A DNA stretch of 41,012 nt from Tannerella sp. (GTDB lineage Bacteria; Bacteroidota; Bacteroidia; Bacteroidales; Tannerellaceae), in contig JAISTS010000077.1 in NCBI GenBank assembly GCA_031272455.1, positions 1 through 41,012 on the forward strand, given 5' to 3'. The notes beneath the pieces were generated by a model. It had not been told where the DNA came from and searched no databases. It was given only the letters and a program-made list of their open reading frames with translations. The number at the start of each line of letters is the position of its first letter. The stretch's first letter is position 1. Positions 5,142-14,885 of the stretch are shown here, in pieces. The position numbers and the translations under genes were made by a program.

Positions 5142-7811
5142 ATGAATAGACAGTCAGTAATCAGGATTATGTGCGCGATAACTTTGGTTGTTGTCGTAGT
5201 TAGTTGCGCCGAAAAGAAAACAAGTACTTCACTATCATTATGGTACGACAAGCCGGCGGAGAAATGGACGGAAGCCTTGCCGCTTGGTAACGGGCGTCTG
5301 GGCGCTATGGCATTCGGTAAAACGGACGACGAGTTGCTTCAACTAAACGATAACACGCTCTACAGCGGCGAGCCGGATATTGAATGGAAAGGGCTTGACA
5401 TCAGCGGCTCTTACGACACGGTTGTCGCAATGCTGCGCGAAGATAAATATGTTGAGGCGCAGGCGTTTATGCAGAAGAACTGGCTTGGCAGGCTTCATCA
5501 GAACTATCAGCCGCTCGGCGATTTGCACTTTAAATTTGGCGAAGAAGCCGGAGACGTTACCGATTACAAACGCGAACTCGACATAGAGAACTCCGTTATG
5601 CGTATCAGTTACGTTCAGAACGGCGTCCGTTATAAACGCGAATATTTTGCATCCCATCCCGACGAAGTGATAGTGATGCGCCTCAGTTGCGACAAGCATG
5701 CGGGCTTGGATTTAACGGTATCATTATCAAGCGTTCATCCTACGGCAAGGTATAGCGTTTCGGCTGACGGGGTGTTAAAGATGAGCGGTCAGGCGCCTGG
5801 ATACGCCGAGCGCCGGTCGTTAGAGCAAATAGAAGGCTGGGGGTTTCAAGACAGGCATCCCGAACTGTTCAACCCTGACGGCAGTCGCAAGTACGACAAA
5901 CGGGTCTTGTACGGCGACGAGATTGACGGCAAAGGGACGTTCTTTGAGACGCGGGTAAAAGCTATCGCGCCCAAAGCCGTTATTGAAGCGGAAGGCGAGC
6001 GGTTGCACATATCGGGAACAGACGAGATAACGCTTGTTATGGCGTCGGCAACAAGTTTCAACGGCTTCGACCGCAGCCCCTCGCGCGACGGGCTTGACGC
6101 TGCCGCATTAGCCGACGAAGCGCTTGCCAAAGCCGTTGCAAAAGATTACAGAACACTGCTGAAAAGACATCGGGACGACTATCGCGAACTCTTCGGACGG
6201 GTCGAGTTTGAGCTGCCTAACATTGACAGGGCGTCGAACCTTAACAAGGTACCAAACCTTGTTAAGGATGAAAACGCATCCGCCCTTCCTACCGACCGGC
6301 GCATCATCGCATACACCGAAAAGCAGGATAACACCTTGATACCCTTGCTGTTTCAATACGGCAGGTATCTAATGATAAGCGGCTCGCGCAAAGGCGGTCA
6401 GCCGCTCAACTTGCAGGGGATATGGAACACCGACGTCATCCCGCCATGGAACGGCGCTTATACCATCAATATCAATGCCGAGATGAATTACTGGCCTGCC
6501 GAGCCGACAAACCTGTCGGAGTGCCACGAGCCGTTCTTCCGTTTAGTGAAAGAGGCTGCCGTAAATGGCAGACAAACAGCTACGAACATGTACCATCGCA
6601 ATGGTTGGGTGTGCCATCACAACGTATCTATCTGGCGCGAGACCTTCCCTAACGACGGTGGCGTAGGCGCTTCGTACTGGCCGATGGCGGCGCCATGGCT
6701 CTGCAGCCACCTGTGGGAACACTATCTGTTCAGTGGCGACAAAGAATTTCTGCAAAACGAAGCCTATCCGCTGATGAAAGGCGCGGCGGAGTTCCTCGCC
6801 GAATGGCTTGTTGACAACGGCGACGGTCTGCTCGTTACCCCTGTCGGCATCTCGCCCGAAAACGCCTTTCGCACACCCGACGGCAGAACAGCCGCCGCAA
6901 GTATGGGCTGCACGATGGATATGAGCCTCGTGCGCGAGATTTTCGCAAGAGTAATTACGGCGTCCGAACTACTTGATACCGATACGGAGTTCCGTCAAAC
7001 GTTGCAGAGCAAACTTCCCAAACTGTTACCATTTCGTATCGGCAAGCGCGGTCAGTTGCAGGAATGGCAGCACGACTTTGACGAGCCGGAGCCGCATCAC
7101 CGCCACCTGTCGCACCTCTACGGGCTTCATCCGGGCAATCAGATAACGCCGGACAACACGCCCGAACTGTCTGCCGCTGCCGCACGCGCCCTCGAACTGC
7201 GCGGCGACGAGGCTACCGGATGGTCAACGGGCTGGAAGATAAATATGTGGGCTCGCCTGCTCGACGGCGAACACGCTAACCTGATAATAAGCAAGCTAAT
7301 ACGTCCATCAGGCTTCGGAGAAGTACGTTACAACGGCGGCGGATTGTATCAGAACATGTTCGATGCCCATCCGCCGTTCCAGATAGACGGCAACTTCGGC
7401 TTCACTGCCGGCGTTACCGAGATGCTGCTTCAAAGCCATGCCGGTTTCATACAACTGCTTCCCGCTCTGCCCGAGTCGTGGGCGGCGGGCAAGATAACCG
7501 GACTGAAAGCGCGCGGCGGTTTCACCGTTGATATTGAGTGGAGCGACGGCAAACTGACGCAAGCGCGCATCACCTCAACGCTCGGAGGCGTCTGCCGACT
7601 GCGTACCGACGTCCCCGTCAAGGTCAAAGGCGCTAATGTAACTCCTGCTACGGGCAAGAATCCCAATCCACTGTTCGGCGTCACGGAAGTCGGCAAACCG
7701 CAAAACCTTAGCGGCGCCGTGCTGAAACCGTTGCCCGAAAAAACTTCCTTTACAGTTGATTTTCCGACGGAAAAAGGGAAAACTTACGTGATAGAAGCCA
7801 TTAACAGTTAA
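5142..7811 (+). CDS. GH95 alpha-L-fucosidase lipoprotein
   Basis: An 889-residue glycoside hydrolase family 95 enzyme. The family inverts and releases alpha-1,2-linked L-fucose (some members L-galactose) from host glycans or plant xyloglucan. A signal peptide ends in the lipobox VVSC, so the protein is lipid-anchored. The residues after the Cys (AEKK) show no clear acidic surface-export signal. The N-terminal beta-sandwich begins with the family's [20 protein letters not shown]. The (alpha/alpha)6 catalytic part carries NIN at 443-445, Glu573 in GISPEN, the [15 protein letters not shown] segment, and Asp749 in QIDGNFG. These correspond to the catalytic Asn, acid and Asp known for the family. 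A 30-base palindrome (6239-6267) encodes residues near 366-376, just before the conserved LPTDRR, in a stretch family members usually lack. Its stop overlaps that of the convergent eutC. Confidence 0.93.
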   Translation: MNRQSVIRIMCAITLVVVVVSCAEKKTSTSLSLWYDKPAEKWTEALPLGNGRLGAMAFGKTDDELLQLNDNTLYSGEPDIEWKGLDISGSYDTVVAMLREDKYVEAQAFMQKNWLGRLHQNYQPLGDLHFKFGEEAGDVTDYKRELDIENSVMRISYVQNGVRYKREYFASHPDEVIVMRLSCDKHAGLDLTVSLSSVHPTARYSVSADGVLKMSGQAPGYAERRSLEQIEGWGFQDRHPELFNPDGSRKYDKRVLYGDEIDGKGTFFETRVKAIAPKAVIEAEGERLHISGTDEITLVMASATSFNGFDRSPSRDGLDAAALADEALAKAVAKDYRTLLKRHRDDYRELFGRVEFELPNIDRASNLNKVPNLVKDENASALPTDRRIIAYTEKQDNTLIPLLFQYGRYLMISGSRKGGQPLNLQGIWNTDVIPPWNGAYTININAEMNYWPAEPTNLSECHEPFFRLVKEAAVNGRQTATNMYHRNGWVCHHNVSIWRETFPNDGGVGASYWPMAAPWLCSHLWEHYLFSGDKEFLQNEAYPLMKGAAEFLAEWLVDNGDGLLVTPVGISPENAFRTPDGRTAAASMGCTMDMSLVREIFARVITASELLDTDTEFRQTLQSKLPKLLPFRIGKRGQLQEWQHDFDEPEPHHRHLSHLYGLHPGNQITPDNTPELSAAAARALELRGDEATGWSTGWKINMWARLLDGEHANLIISKLIRPSGFGEVRYNGGGLYQNMFDAHPPFQIDGNFGFTAGVTEMLLQSHAGFIQLLPALPESWAAGKITGLKARGGFTVDIEWSDGKLTQARITSTLGGVCRLRTDVPVKVKGANVTPATGKNPNPLFGVTEVGKPQNLSGAVLKPLPEKTSFTVDFPTEKGKTYVIEAINS
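6239..6267. repeat. Palindrome inserted in frame in the fucosidase gene
   Basis: CCTTAACAAGG (6239-6249) and CCTTGTTAAGG (6257-6267) are perfect 11-bp inverted repeats with a 7-base loop. They encode [10 protein letters not shown] between the beta-sandwich/linker region and the conserved LPTDRR motif. I found no second copy in the window. Confidence 0.7.
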
Positions 7812-8623
7812 TTATTAATATCCTGTAATATAGGCGAATGTTTGATGAATCGCGGTTGTACAAGGCGGTGATATTGCGGGTCGTCGCTCAGGTCTTTCAG
7901 CTCTATACCGGTACGTCGGATGGCGAATGCGTTTTCTATCAGCCACGCGAGTTTGAAGGCGGCGCGGTCGTAGGTAAGCCCTTCGGGACGGATATTGGAG
8001 ATGCAATTGCGTTCCGAATCGGGACAGCCTGAGGTCGGTTTCCAGCTCAGATAAATGCCCATACTGTCGGGCGAAGTCAGACCCGGACGCTCGCCTATCA
8101 GCATAACAACTATCTCTGCATCAAGCATTTGAGCAATCTCATCGCCCAGCGCCACGCGAGCATTTTCAGCAATAACTATCGGATAGGCGGTCTTGTTTAA
8201 GTCATCCAAATAAGGCATAAAACACCTGACAAATGGCACAGCGTGTGCGTGCATAGCGGTTGACGACAGCCCGTCGCCAATAACCAGCAAGACATCGGCT
8301 TTTTTCGCTCCGGCATTGCGCAAGGTGGTGATACTCTGCGTATTCAGACGTTTGCCAAGATCGGGGCGCGTGAGGTATTCCTGACGGTTAGCCGCCATAC
8401 TTGCAACATTGAGCGACGCCAAGCCCGCATTACGCAACGCCTCCGCTATACGCTCCTTCTCAAACGGCAGCCACACAGCATCTTTAGCCTGCGCATGCGA
8501 CAGCTTAAAGCCCAGCCAAGCATCGGTAGGCAGCCCAGCACCGGCTCTACCCAGCGCAATCCGCGCCGCAGTATATTGCTTCAAACCGCCCCACGGGTTA
8601 TATGTTAATACATTTTTTGCCAT
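7808..8623 (-). CDS. eutC: Ethanolamine ammonia-lyase small subunit
   Basis: EutC is the small chain of the adenosylcobalamin-dependent lyase that splits ethanolamine into acetaldehyde and ammonia. The 271 residues match the family in length. [20 protein letters not shown] opens the protein. [15 protein letters not shown] and the C-terminal [20 protein letters not shown] and [12 protein letters not shown], which form part of the cobalamin-binding surface, are all present. I chose ATG 8623; the in-frame codon at 8632 is TTG. A promoter at 8647-8676 lies inside the upstream gene's 3' end, so it can be expressed separately. The large catalytic subunit EutB is not in this window, nor is any microcompartment gene. 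It needs a EutB encoded elsewhere, or it is an orphan. The stop codon overlaps the fucosidase stop. Confidence 0.9.
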   Translation of the reverse strand: MAKNVLTYNPWGGLKQYTAARIALGRAGAGLPTDAWLGFKLSHAQAKDAVWLPFEKERIAEALRNAGLASLNVASMAANRQEYLTRPDLGKRLNTQSITTLRNAGAKKADVLLVIGDGLSSTAMHAHAVPFVRCFMPYLDDLNKTAYPIVIAENARVALGDEIAQMLDAEIVVMLIGERPGLTSPDSMGIYLSWKPTSGCPDSERNCISNIRPEGLTYDRAAFKLAWLIENAFAIRRTGIELKDLSDDPQYHRLVQPRFIKHSPILQDINN

Positions 8624-8646
8624 TGTAATCAATGTTAAAATCGGGA

Positions 8647-8676
8647 CAAAGATATGGATTTATTTCGAGATTGCAA
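8647..8676 (-). promoter_or_regulatory. eutC promoter
   Basis: On the minus strand TTG (8676-8674), 19 bases, TATCTTTG (8654-8647). It overlaps the last codons of the DUF6454 gene and predicts a start near 8640, about 17 bases before the eutC ATG. Confidence 0.6.
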
Positions 8677-9574
8677 GCTGCGTCTCAAAAACATAGAGCG
8701 TAGTCTGTCCGTTTTCGTCGGGGGCGAAATAGGCTCTGACGGTGTTGTCGCGTGTTTCTACGGCGCAGGGGTTGGCGGTCATCACCTTGCCGGAGGGGGT
8801 GTAGAGCCTGATGATGAACTGATGCACGGGGCACAGGTCGCGAGTGTCGAAGATTTCCCAGCCTCCGAGCTGCACTTTTTCTTTGCCGTTGCCGACTGTT
8901 TCTAATCCCGACCAGAGCATCAGGTTGTCGCCGAGATACTGTCCGTCCTGAAAATTCACGTAAAACGAGCCGCGCCGCACAGCGAGTTTCTCGGGCGCGA
9001 CATCGGCATTATCGACACGTCCGGCAGGGTCGAGCGTCCAGCGGTAGAACGTCCGTGCATCCCAACTGACGCCGATCAGCACATTGTCGTCGGTGTCGTG
9101 AACAATGGCGCCGATATGGTCGCCCCACTCAAAGACACGTTCAGCCGTCATCGTTTCGGGGTCGATACGATAGATAATCGCGCGACTGTCGGGGTGGTAT
9201 TCGGCTACGGCAGTCCAGAGATATTTGCCGTCGTAATCCATCCCGCCCGGATGATAAGCCTCGCCATCGCTAAGCTGCAGGTCGGCAATCAGCTGTCCGT
9301 CGCCGTCGAGCTTGAAGATATGCCCTTGTCGCGCATCGCCATCGACCGACGAGACATAAAACAGCTCGTCGATTTTGACTATTCCCTGCGTATGCCACGA
9401 GTTGAAACGCAAGGGCACGGCGCTCACCAAAGTCCACCGCGTATCCGAGGTCAGATGAAACAGCGGATTATCGGGACGCGCTTCGACAACAGATTTGCTG
9501 CTTCGACAACACGACGCCAAGGTCATACAGGCAATAACCGCAACGATTATTGCTTTAAAATGAGGATATTTCAT
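8660..9574 (-). CDS. DUF6454-like lipoprotein, probable beta-propeller
   Basis: A 304-residue lipoprotein: signal peptide with the lipobox LASC and Cys at about residue 22. The body has repeated short strands with Asp/Gly turns, such as GHIFKLDGDGQLIADLQL, IYRIDPETMTAERVFEWGDHIG and FYRWTLDPAGRV. These look like blades of a propeller that reads like a ligand- or metabolite-binding protein. The combination HTQGIVKIDELFYVSSV, AYHPGGMDYDGKYLW and IGAIVHDTDDNVLIGVSWDARTFYRW is what I recall of the uncharacterised DUF6454 family. It starts 17 bases after the alanine dehydrogenase stop, so the two are probably in one operon. Function is unknown. Attachment to the periplasmic side of a membrane is inferred from the lipobox. 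Confidence 0.75.
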   Translation of the reverse strand: MKYPHFKAIIVAVIACMTLASCCRSSKSVVEARPDNPLFHLTSDTRWTLVSAVPLRFNSWHTQGIVKIDELFYVSSVDGDARQGHIFKLDGDGQLIADLQLSDGEAYHPGGMDYDGKYLWTAVAEYHPDSRAIIYRIDPETMTAERVFEWGDHIGAIVHDTDDNVLIGVSWDARTFYRWTLDPAGRVDNADVAPEKLAVRRGSFYVNFQDGQYLGDNLMLWSGLETVGNGKEKVQLGGWEIFDTRDLCPVHQFIIRLYTPSGKVMTANPCAVETRDNTVRAYFAPDENGQTTLYVFETQLAISK

Positions 9575-9591
9575 AATAGCAGAATAAAAAA

Positions 9592-10698
9592 TCAGATAAA
9601 ATCGGTAGTATAATCCATTCCAAACGCTTCGGCGACAGCGGGATAGGTGATCCGTCCGTCAACGATATTGACTCCTGCTTTCAGTCCTGCGTCCATCCGG
9701 CAGGCTTCCTGCCAGCCATAGTCGGCGATCTTGAAGACGTAGGGCAGGGTCGCATTCGTCAGCGCCAGCGTCGAGGTGTAGGGCACGGCGCCCGGAATAT
9801 TCGCCACGCAGTAGTGCACAATGCCTTCGACCTCATAGACCGGCTCGGTGTGGGTCGTAGGGTGCGAGGTCTCGAAGCAGCCTCCTTGGTCGATAGCCAC
9901 GTCAACGAGCACGCTGCCACGTTTGAGCAGTTTCAGCATATCGCGGGTCAGCAGGTGCGGCGTCTTTGCTCCGGGTATCAGCACGGCGCCGATAACGAGG
10001 TCGGTATGAGGCAGTTCCTGTTCGATATTATGCGTTGACGAGTAGAGCGTTTTGACGTTGGCGGGCATTATGCTGTCGAGATAGCGCAGACGCGGCAGCG
10101 AGATGTCGGCAATCGTTACGCTTGCGCCCGATCCGGCAGCCACCCAAGCGGCATGATAGCCCACGACGCCACCGCCAAGTATCAGTATATGAGCCGGTTT
10201 GACGCCCGGCACGCCGCCCAGCAGTATGCCTTTGCCACCCTGCGGCTTTTCGAGATACTTCGCGCCTTCCTGTATCGACATACGTCCCGCCACCTCGCTC
10301 ATCGGGATAAGCAGCGGAAGGGTGCGGTCGCGGTTCTCGACCGTCTCGTAAGCGACGCAGGTAGCACCACTCTTCAACATAGCTTTCAACAGCGACTCTT
10401 CGGACGCAAAATGGAAGTAGGTGAACAGCGTTTGCCCCGGTCGGACAAGCGGATATTCCTGTGCGACAGGCTCTTTCACTTTCAGTATCATCTCCGAATA
10501 TTTATAGACATCCTCGATGACAGGCAGTATTTTCGCGCCCGCAGCGTGATATTCGGCATCGGCAAAGCCACTGTTTTCGCCTGCCGTATGCTGTACATAG
10601 ACAGTATGTCCGCGTTTGACAAGCTCTTTTACCCCGCCCGGAGTAATCGCTACGCGGTTTTCGTTGTTCTTAATTTCTTTCGGTATTCCAATAATCAT
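9592..10698 (-). CDS. ald: Alanine dehydrogenase
   Basis: Reversibly deaminates L-alanine to pyruvate and ammonia with NAD. The 368 residues from ATG 10698 begin [20 protein letters not shown], the standard start of the family. The frame is open upstream to 10749, but those 17 residues have no family counterpart. The N-terminal catalytic domain has the family's substrate-binding Lys and the VKEP segment. The NAD domain has the Rossmann glycines in [15 protein letters not shown], ending its second strand at Asp (TIADI). The C-terminal part shows [26 protein letters not shown]. It lies first in a leftward cluster with the DUF6454 lipoprotein and eutC, and is divergent from the M28 peptidase. 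That fits a role in nitrogen and carbon recovery from amino acids. Confidence 0.93.
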   Translation of the reverse strand: MIIGIPKEIKNNENRVAITPGGVKELVKRGHTVYVQHTAGENSGFADAEYHAAGAKILPVIEDVYKYSEMILKVKEPVAQEYPLVRPGQTLFTYFHFASEESLLKAMLKSGATCVAYETVENRDRTLPLLIPMSEVAGRMSIQEGAKYLEKPQGGKGILLGGVPGVKPAHILILGGGVVGYHAAWVAAGSGASVTIADISLPRLRYLDSIMPANVKTLYSSTHNIEQELPHTDLVIGAVLIPGAKTPHLLTRDMLKLLKRGSVLVDVAIDQGGCFETSHPTTHTEPVYEVEGIVHYCVANIPGAVPYTSTLALTNATLPYVFKIADYGWQEACRMDAGLKAGVNIVDGRITYPAVAEAFGMDYTTDFI

Positions 10699-10726
10699 AA
10701 CGTTTTGATTTTTGTTTTTGACGATG

Positions 10727-10783
10727 CAAAAGTAATAATTTTCGCGCAAATTTTAGCAGTTATTAAAAAAATCCGTATATTTG
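10727..10783. promoter_or_regulatory. Divergent promoter region, ald / M28 peptidase
   Basis: Leftwards, TACTTTTG (10734-10727) is a -7 box for ald. Rightwards, TATATTTG (10776-10783) is a -7 box for the peptidase gene, with a leader of about 40 bases. Neither has a clear TTG at the ideal distance. Confidence 0.4.
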
Positions 10784-10830
10784 CCGCTCAATATAAACAA
10801 TATTTATTCAAAATCAAACATTTAATTAAA

Positions 10831-12966
10831 ATGAAGAAATCAATTTATCAAGTTATGCTTGTTGCGCTCGCTTTCTGCGCGACAATTGAGGCGCAAAATT
10901 ACACTACGCCGTTCAAACCCCTGACCATCCTTCCGGATGATGTTTACGATCTTATCCTCGGCGAATCGTCGGGTGAACAGCCTTATTACCACGTGATGGA
11001 GCTTGCTCCGTATGAGATGAACCGCCCGTCGGACGAATACACGGGCGATATGCACGAAACGAAATACGTTTATTCCAAACTGAAAGAATACGGGTTGCCG
11101 AATGTTGCTGTCGAGCATATCGGCAATATCAAGACTTGGGACGGCGTGAGCGCAACGCTGTGGGAGACCTCGCCCAAGACAGCCAAATTAGCTGATTACG
11201 AAGACCTTGCCGCCTTCCTTGCTCAGGGCAGTTCGAGCGCCGATGTCGAAGCGCAGCTCGTCTGGATAGGACGCGGAACGAAAAAAGAGCTTGACGGTCT
11301 CGACCTGAAAGGAAAAATCGTCGTAACGGAAGCCGCCGGTTCGCGCGTACAGACTGATGTTACCGAGCTTGGCGCCGTCGGGATTATCTCGTTTTATGCC
11401 CCGCGTCCGCTCATCGACCCCATACAGGTGCCGAATGCCAGCATACGCAACGACTCGAAAACGTTCTGTTTCAACTATCCGCCTCGCGAAGGCTATGTGC
11501 TGAGGGACAGACTGCTGGCAGGCGAAACGATCACCGTCCATGCCAAAGTCAAGACGACCGAGATTGAGACCGAAAACGAGATAACGACCTGTCTGATACC
11601 CGGTTCCGACCCTGCGGCAGGCGAAATCATCATCATCGCCCACCTCTTTGAAGGCTATGTCAAGCTCGGCGCCAACGACAACAACTCCGGCTCGGCGGCT
11701 ATCCTCGACGTGGCACGTACGCTCAACACGCTGATTTCCAATGGCTCACTGCCGCAACCTAAACGCGGTATCCGTTTCCTCTGGGTGCCGGAAATTTCGG
11801 GCACGATGGCATGGCTCGAACAGCATAAGGACATCCCCTCGAAAACGCTTTGCGTGCTCAATCTCGATATGGTCGGGCTGTGGCTGAGCAAGAGCGACGG
11901 GCTATACTGCTTCCAGCGCACTCCGATGGGGCTGCCGCACTATGTCAACGACGTAGCCGAGGCGCTGTTCCATTATGTCGGAGCGACGAACAAGAGCTTC
12001 CTCGCCACCGGAGCAGGTCGTCCCGAGCCTATCAAGCCGATTTTCAGCATCACCGGCTCGCACGAACCGTTCTATTATGCCGTTACAGCGCATTACGGCT
12101 CGTCAGACCACGAGATGTTCAATGAGTATGGCGTTGATGTGCCGGCGCTTATGTTCATCACTTGGCCCGACAACTACTATCACACTTCGGGCGACCGTCC
12201 GTCGATACTCGACCCGACGCAGCTTCGCCGCGCTGTCGTCATCACAGCCGCCTCCGCCTACGCCATAGCATGGGCTGACGAAGAGGGCGCTCTGAAAATT
12301 GCCGCCGAAGTAGCATCGAACTCGGCTAAACGTATAGCTGTCGTTCAGGAAACAAACGCTATAAGGATTAACAACGCGACTGCTGCCGACCTGACGGCTG
12401 CATCCAAACGCGCCGTGTTCGACATCGAAGCATACACGTCAACGGAAAAGGCTACCCTCGAATCAGTAGCCGAGCTTGCACCGTCGAGCGCCATACTGAA
12501 AAAATATATCGACGCCCAACTGCTTAATATTCAAAGCATCAGCGAACTGAACAAGAAAAGCCTCGAAAATCTGGCACGTGCACGCGCCGAAGAGCTGAAA
12601 GTAACGTTCCAGCCGGTTAAGCTGACTGCCGAAGAGCTGAAAGCGTCGAAGATATTCCCGAAATCGACCGGACTGGCAGCAGAAAAGGGCGGCGGAGTAT
12701 TGCGCACCATCCCGCGCGAGATCTATACAAAACACGGCATACGTCCCCCGATGATGTTTGGACGCGGAATGACACCCGGACAGGAAGCGCCAACCGGCAT
12801 CCTTATCACCAACAGCACCGAAATAGCACGTCTGGCTATCACGGGCAAGAACAGCATCCTCGATATCAAGAAGATGCTCGACGCGCAATATCCCAATACA
12901 GAGAGTCTTGCCGACATCACCAAATATCTCGAACTGCTCAAAGAAGCCGGATACGTAACATTCTGA
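10831..12966 (+). CDS. Secreted M28-family metallopeptidase with PA-type domain
   Basis: A 711-residue zinc exopeptidase-like protein. The ATG at 10831 is followed by a type I signal peptide ending near CATIEAQ. The frame is open far upstream, but that part is antisense to ald and is not used. Residues of about 150-220 look like a protease-associated insert. The M28 core follows with two-zinc ligands in the expected order: His271 (IIAHLF), Asp283 (GANDNNSG), Glu321 (VPEISG), Asp346 (NLDMVG) and His427 (SSDHEMF). The usual Glu-Glu pair is Pro-Glu here, still with a Glu at the ligand position. The C-terminal 200 residues have no recognised fold and end in a helical ITKYLELLKEAGYVTF segment resembling a small winged helix. 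It is followed after 25 bases by a CocE-type hydrolase. A periplasmic or secreted aminopeptidase is most likely. Confidence 0.85.
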   Translation: MKKSIYQVMLVALAFCATIEAQNYTTPFKPLTILPDDVYDLILGESSGEQPYYHVMELAPYEMNRPSDEYTGDMHETKYVYSKLKEYGLPNVAVEHIGNIKTWDGVSATLWETSPKTAKLADYEDLAAFLAQGSSSADVEAQLVWIGRGTKKELDGLDLKGKIVVTEAAGSRVQTDVTELGAVGIISFYAPRPLIDPIQVPNASIRNDSKTFCFNYPPREGYVLRDRLLAGETITVHAKVKTTEIETENEITTCLIPGSDPAAGEIIIIAHLFEGYVKLGANDNNSGSAAILDVARTLNTLISNGSLPQPKRGIRFLWVPEISGTMAWLEQHKDIPSKTLCVLNLDMVGLWLSKSDGLYCFQRTPMGLPHYVNDVAEALFHYVGATNKSFLATGAGRPEPIKPIFSITGSHEPFYYAVTAHYGSSDHEMFNEYGVDVPALMFITWPDNYYHTSGDRPSILDPTQLRRAVVITAASAYAIAWADEEGALKIAAEVASNSAKRIAVVQETNAIRINNATAADLTAASKRAVFDIEAYTSTEKATLESVAELAPSSAILKKYIDAQLLNIQSISELNKKSLENLARARAEELKVTFQPVKLTAEELKASKIFPKSTGLAAEKGGGVLRTIPREIYTKHGIRPPMMFGRGMTPGQEAPTGILITNSTEIARLAITGKNSILDIKKMLDAQYPNTESLADITKYLELLKEAGYVTF

Positions 12967-12991
12967 TAAGCGACAACAAATATTCAAGACG

Positions 12992-14872
12992 ATGAAACTG
13001 CGATTGTATTTCTCACTTATCATCCTGTCGCTGACAGGATTGTGCACTGCTTTTGCGCAGATGCCCGTCGCCGTCGATACCGGCTATGTCCGCGATCATT
13101 ATACGAAAATCGAACGTATGATACCGATGCGCGACGGCGTGAAACTGTTTACGGCTATCTATATCCCGAAGGACGACAGCCAGAAGTATCCCATCCTGCT
13201 CAACCGCACCTGCTACTCGGTCGCGCCCTACGGCGAAGACCGTTACCGCCCGTCGATCGGTCCGTCGCAACTGTTGATGGAAGAAGGTTATATCTTTGTT
13301 TATCAGGATATACGCGGACGATGGATGTCGGAAGGCGAATTTGTTGACGACCGCCCGTATATCCCGAACAAAAAAAGCAAAAAAGATGTTGACGAGAGCA
13401 GCGACACGTATGACACCATCGAATGGCTCATCAAAAACATCAAGGGCAACAACGGCAAGGCAGGGATTTACGGCATCTCGTATCCGGGATTTTATGCCAC
13501 CTGCGGCATCATCGACAGCCATCCGGCTCTCGTCGCCGCTTCGCCGCAAGCGCCCGTTACCGACCTCTGGATAGGCGACGATACCTTCCACAACGGCGCG
13601 TTCTTCATCATGGGCAACTATACGTTCTATGCCAACTTCGGACAGGAACGCCCGACGCCCACGAGCCAGCCCTACTACGAGCGTATCGCGTTCGGTACGG
13701 AAGACGGATACAAGTTCTTCCTCGAAAATACCTACGCCGACCTCAAAAACAAATATTTCAAAGACCTCGTGCCGATATGGGACGAGATGACCGAGCACGG
13801 GTCGTACGACGAGTTCTGGTCGAGCCGCACTCCCCTGCCCCATCTGAAAAATGTCAAACCGGCAGTCCTCAACGTCGGCGGATGGTACGATGCCGAAGAC
13901 CTCTACGGTCCGCTCAAAACGTATGACGCCATCAAACGACAGAACACGAACGTCGTCAACCATCTCGTGATGGGTCCCTGGTCGCACGGCGGATGGTCGC
14001 GCGGCAAGGGCGATGTGCTGGGAAATGTGCATTTCGACACCAACACATCGGAATACTACCGCGAAAATATCGAGACGCCTTTCTTCAACTATTATCTCAA
14101 AGGCAAAGGCACGTTGTCGTTGCCGGAAGTAACTGTTTTTGAGACGGGCAGCAACCGCTGGCAGACGTATGACACTTGGCCCCCCGCCAAAGCGCAGGAT
14201 GCTTATCTCTACCTCGGCGAAGGCGGCAAGCTGTCGTTCGCCAAGGCTGCGACCAACGGCGGCAAGTTCGACGAATACGTCAGCGATCCAGCCAAGCCCG
14301 TGCCTTACACGGCGTCGCCCTCCTTGCGCGTATCGAGGGATTATATGATCGAAGACCAGCGCTTTGCGGCGATGCGACCCGATGTGCTCGTTTATCAGAC
14401 CGACGTGCTCGACGAAGATGTTACGCTGGTGGGAGCGCCGCAGGTCGAACTGTATGTATCAACAACAGGCACCGATGCCGACTTCGTGGTCAAGATCATC
14501 GACGTCTATCCCGACTCGACCCGTAATCGCGCCGACACGCCGCCGTCAGTCAACCTGAGCGCCTTCCAGCAACTCATCCGCGCCGACGTCCTGAGGGCGA
14601 AGTTCCGTAACAGCATCACCAATCCGGAGCCGCTGACGCCGGGCGAAGTAACGAAGACGCCGTTCGAGCTGCGCGACATAGCCCACACCTTCAAGAAAGG
14701 GCACCGCATAATGGTGCAGGTTCAAAGCTCGTGGTTCCCGCTTGTTGACCGCAACCCAAACCGGTTTATGGACATCTTCAAGGCGCAAGCCGACGACTAC
14801 CGGAAAGCAACGCACCGTATCTATCTCGACGGAGCGCAGCAATCGCGGATCGGGGTCAAGACGGTCAAGTAA
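12992..14872 (+). CDS. Secreted CocE/NonD (S15, X-Pro dipeptidyl-peptidase-like) hydrolase
   Basis: A 626-residue alpha/beta hydrolase of the S15/CocE class, which includes X-Pro dipeptidyl peptidases, alpha-amino-acid ester hydrolases and glutaryl acylases. It has a cleavable signal peptide ending at AFAQ. The entry motif MRDGVKLFTAIYIPK is followed by the triad: Ser163 in GISYPG, Asp300 in GGWYDAEDLYGP and His332 in GPWSHGGW. The C-terminal jelly-roll domain starts near SRDYMIEDQRFAAMRPDVLVY and contains the family's EVTKTPFELRDIAHTFKKGHR strand. It sits 25 bases after the M28 gene in what looks like a two-gene operon. That points to peptide trimming, though ester or acyl substrates are not excluded. 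Convergent with tlpA; a 6-bp hairpin at 14874-14894 lies over the junction. Confidence 0.9.
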   Translation: MKLRLYFSLIILSLTGLCTAFAQMPVAVDTGYVRDHYTKIERMIPMRDGVKLFTAIYIPKDDSQKYPILLNRTCYSVAPYGEDRYRPSIGPSQLLMEEGYIFVYQDIRGRWMSEGEFVDDRPYIPNKKSKKDVDESSDTYDTIEWLIKNIKGNNGKAGIYGISYPGFYATCGIIDSHPALVAASPQAPVTDLWIGDDTFHNGAFFIMGNYTFYANFGQERPTPTSQPYYERIAFGTEDGYKFFLENTYADLKNKYFKDLVPIWDEMTEHGSYDEFWSSRTPLPHLKNVKPAVLNVGGWYDAEDLYGPLKTYDAIKRQNTNVVNHLVMGPWSHGGWSRGKGDVLGNVHFDTNTSEYYRENIETPFFNYYLKGKGTLSLPEVTVFETGSNRWQTYDTWPPAKAQDAYLYLGEGGKLSFAKAATNGGKFDEYVSDPAKPVPYTASPSLRVSRDYMIEDQRFAAMRPDVLVYQTDVLDEDVTLVGAPQVELYVSTTGTDADFVVKIIDVYPDSTRNRADTPPSVNLSAFQQLIRADVLRAKFRNSITNPEPLTPGEVTKTPFELRDIAHTFKKGHRIMVQVQSSWFPLVDRNPNRFMDIFKAQADDYRKATHRIYLDGAQQSRIGVKTVK

Positions 14873-14885
14873 AGGGCAGCGTAAA

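Noticed and set aside
10153-10830. 226-codon upstream extension of the M28 peptidase frame
   Set aside because: It is antisense to ald. The signal peptide and -7 box place the start at 10831.
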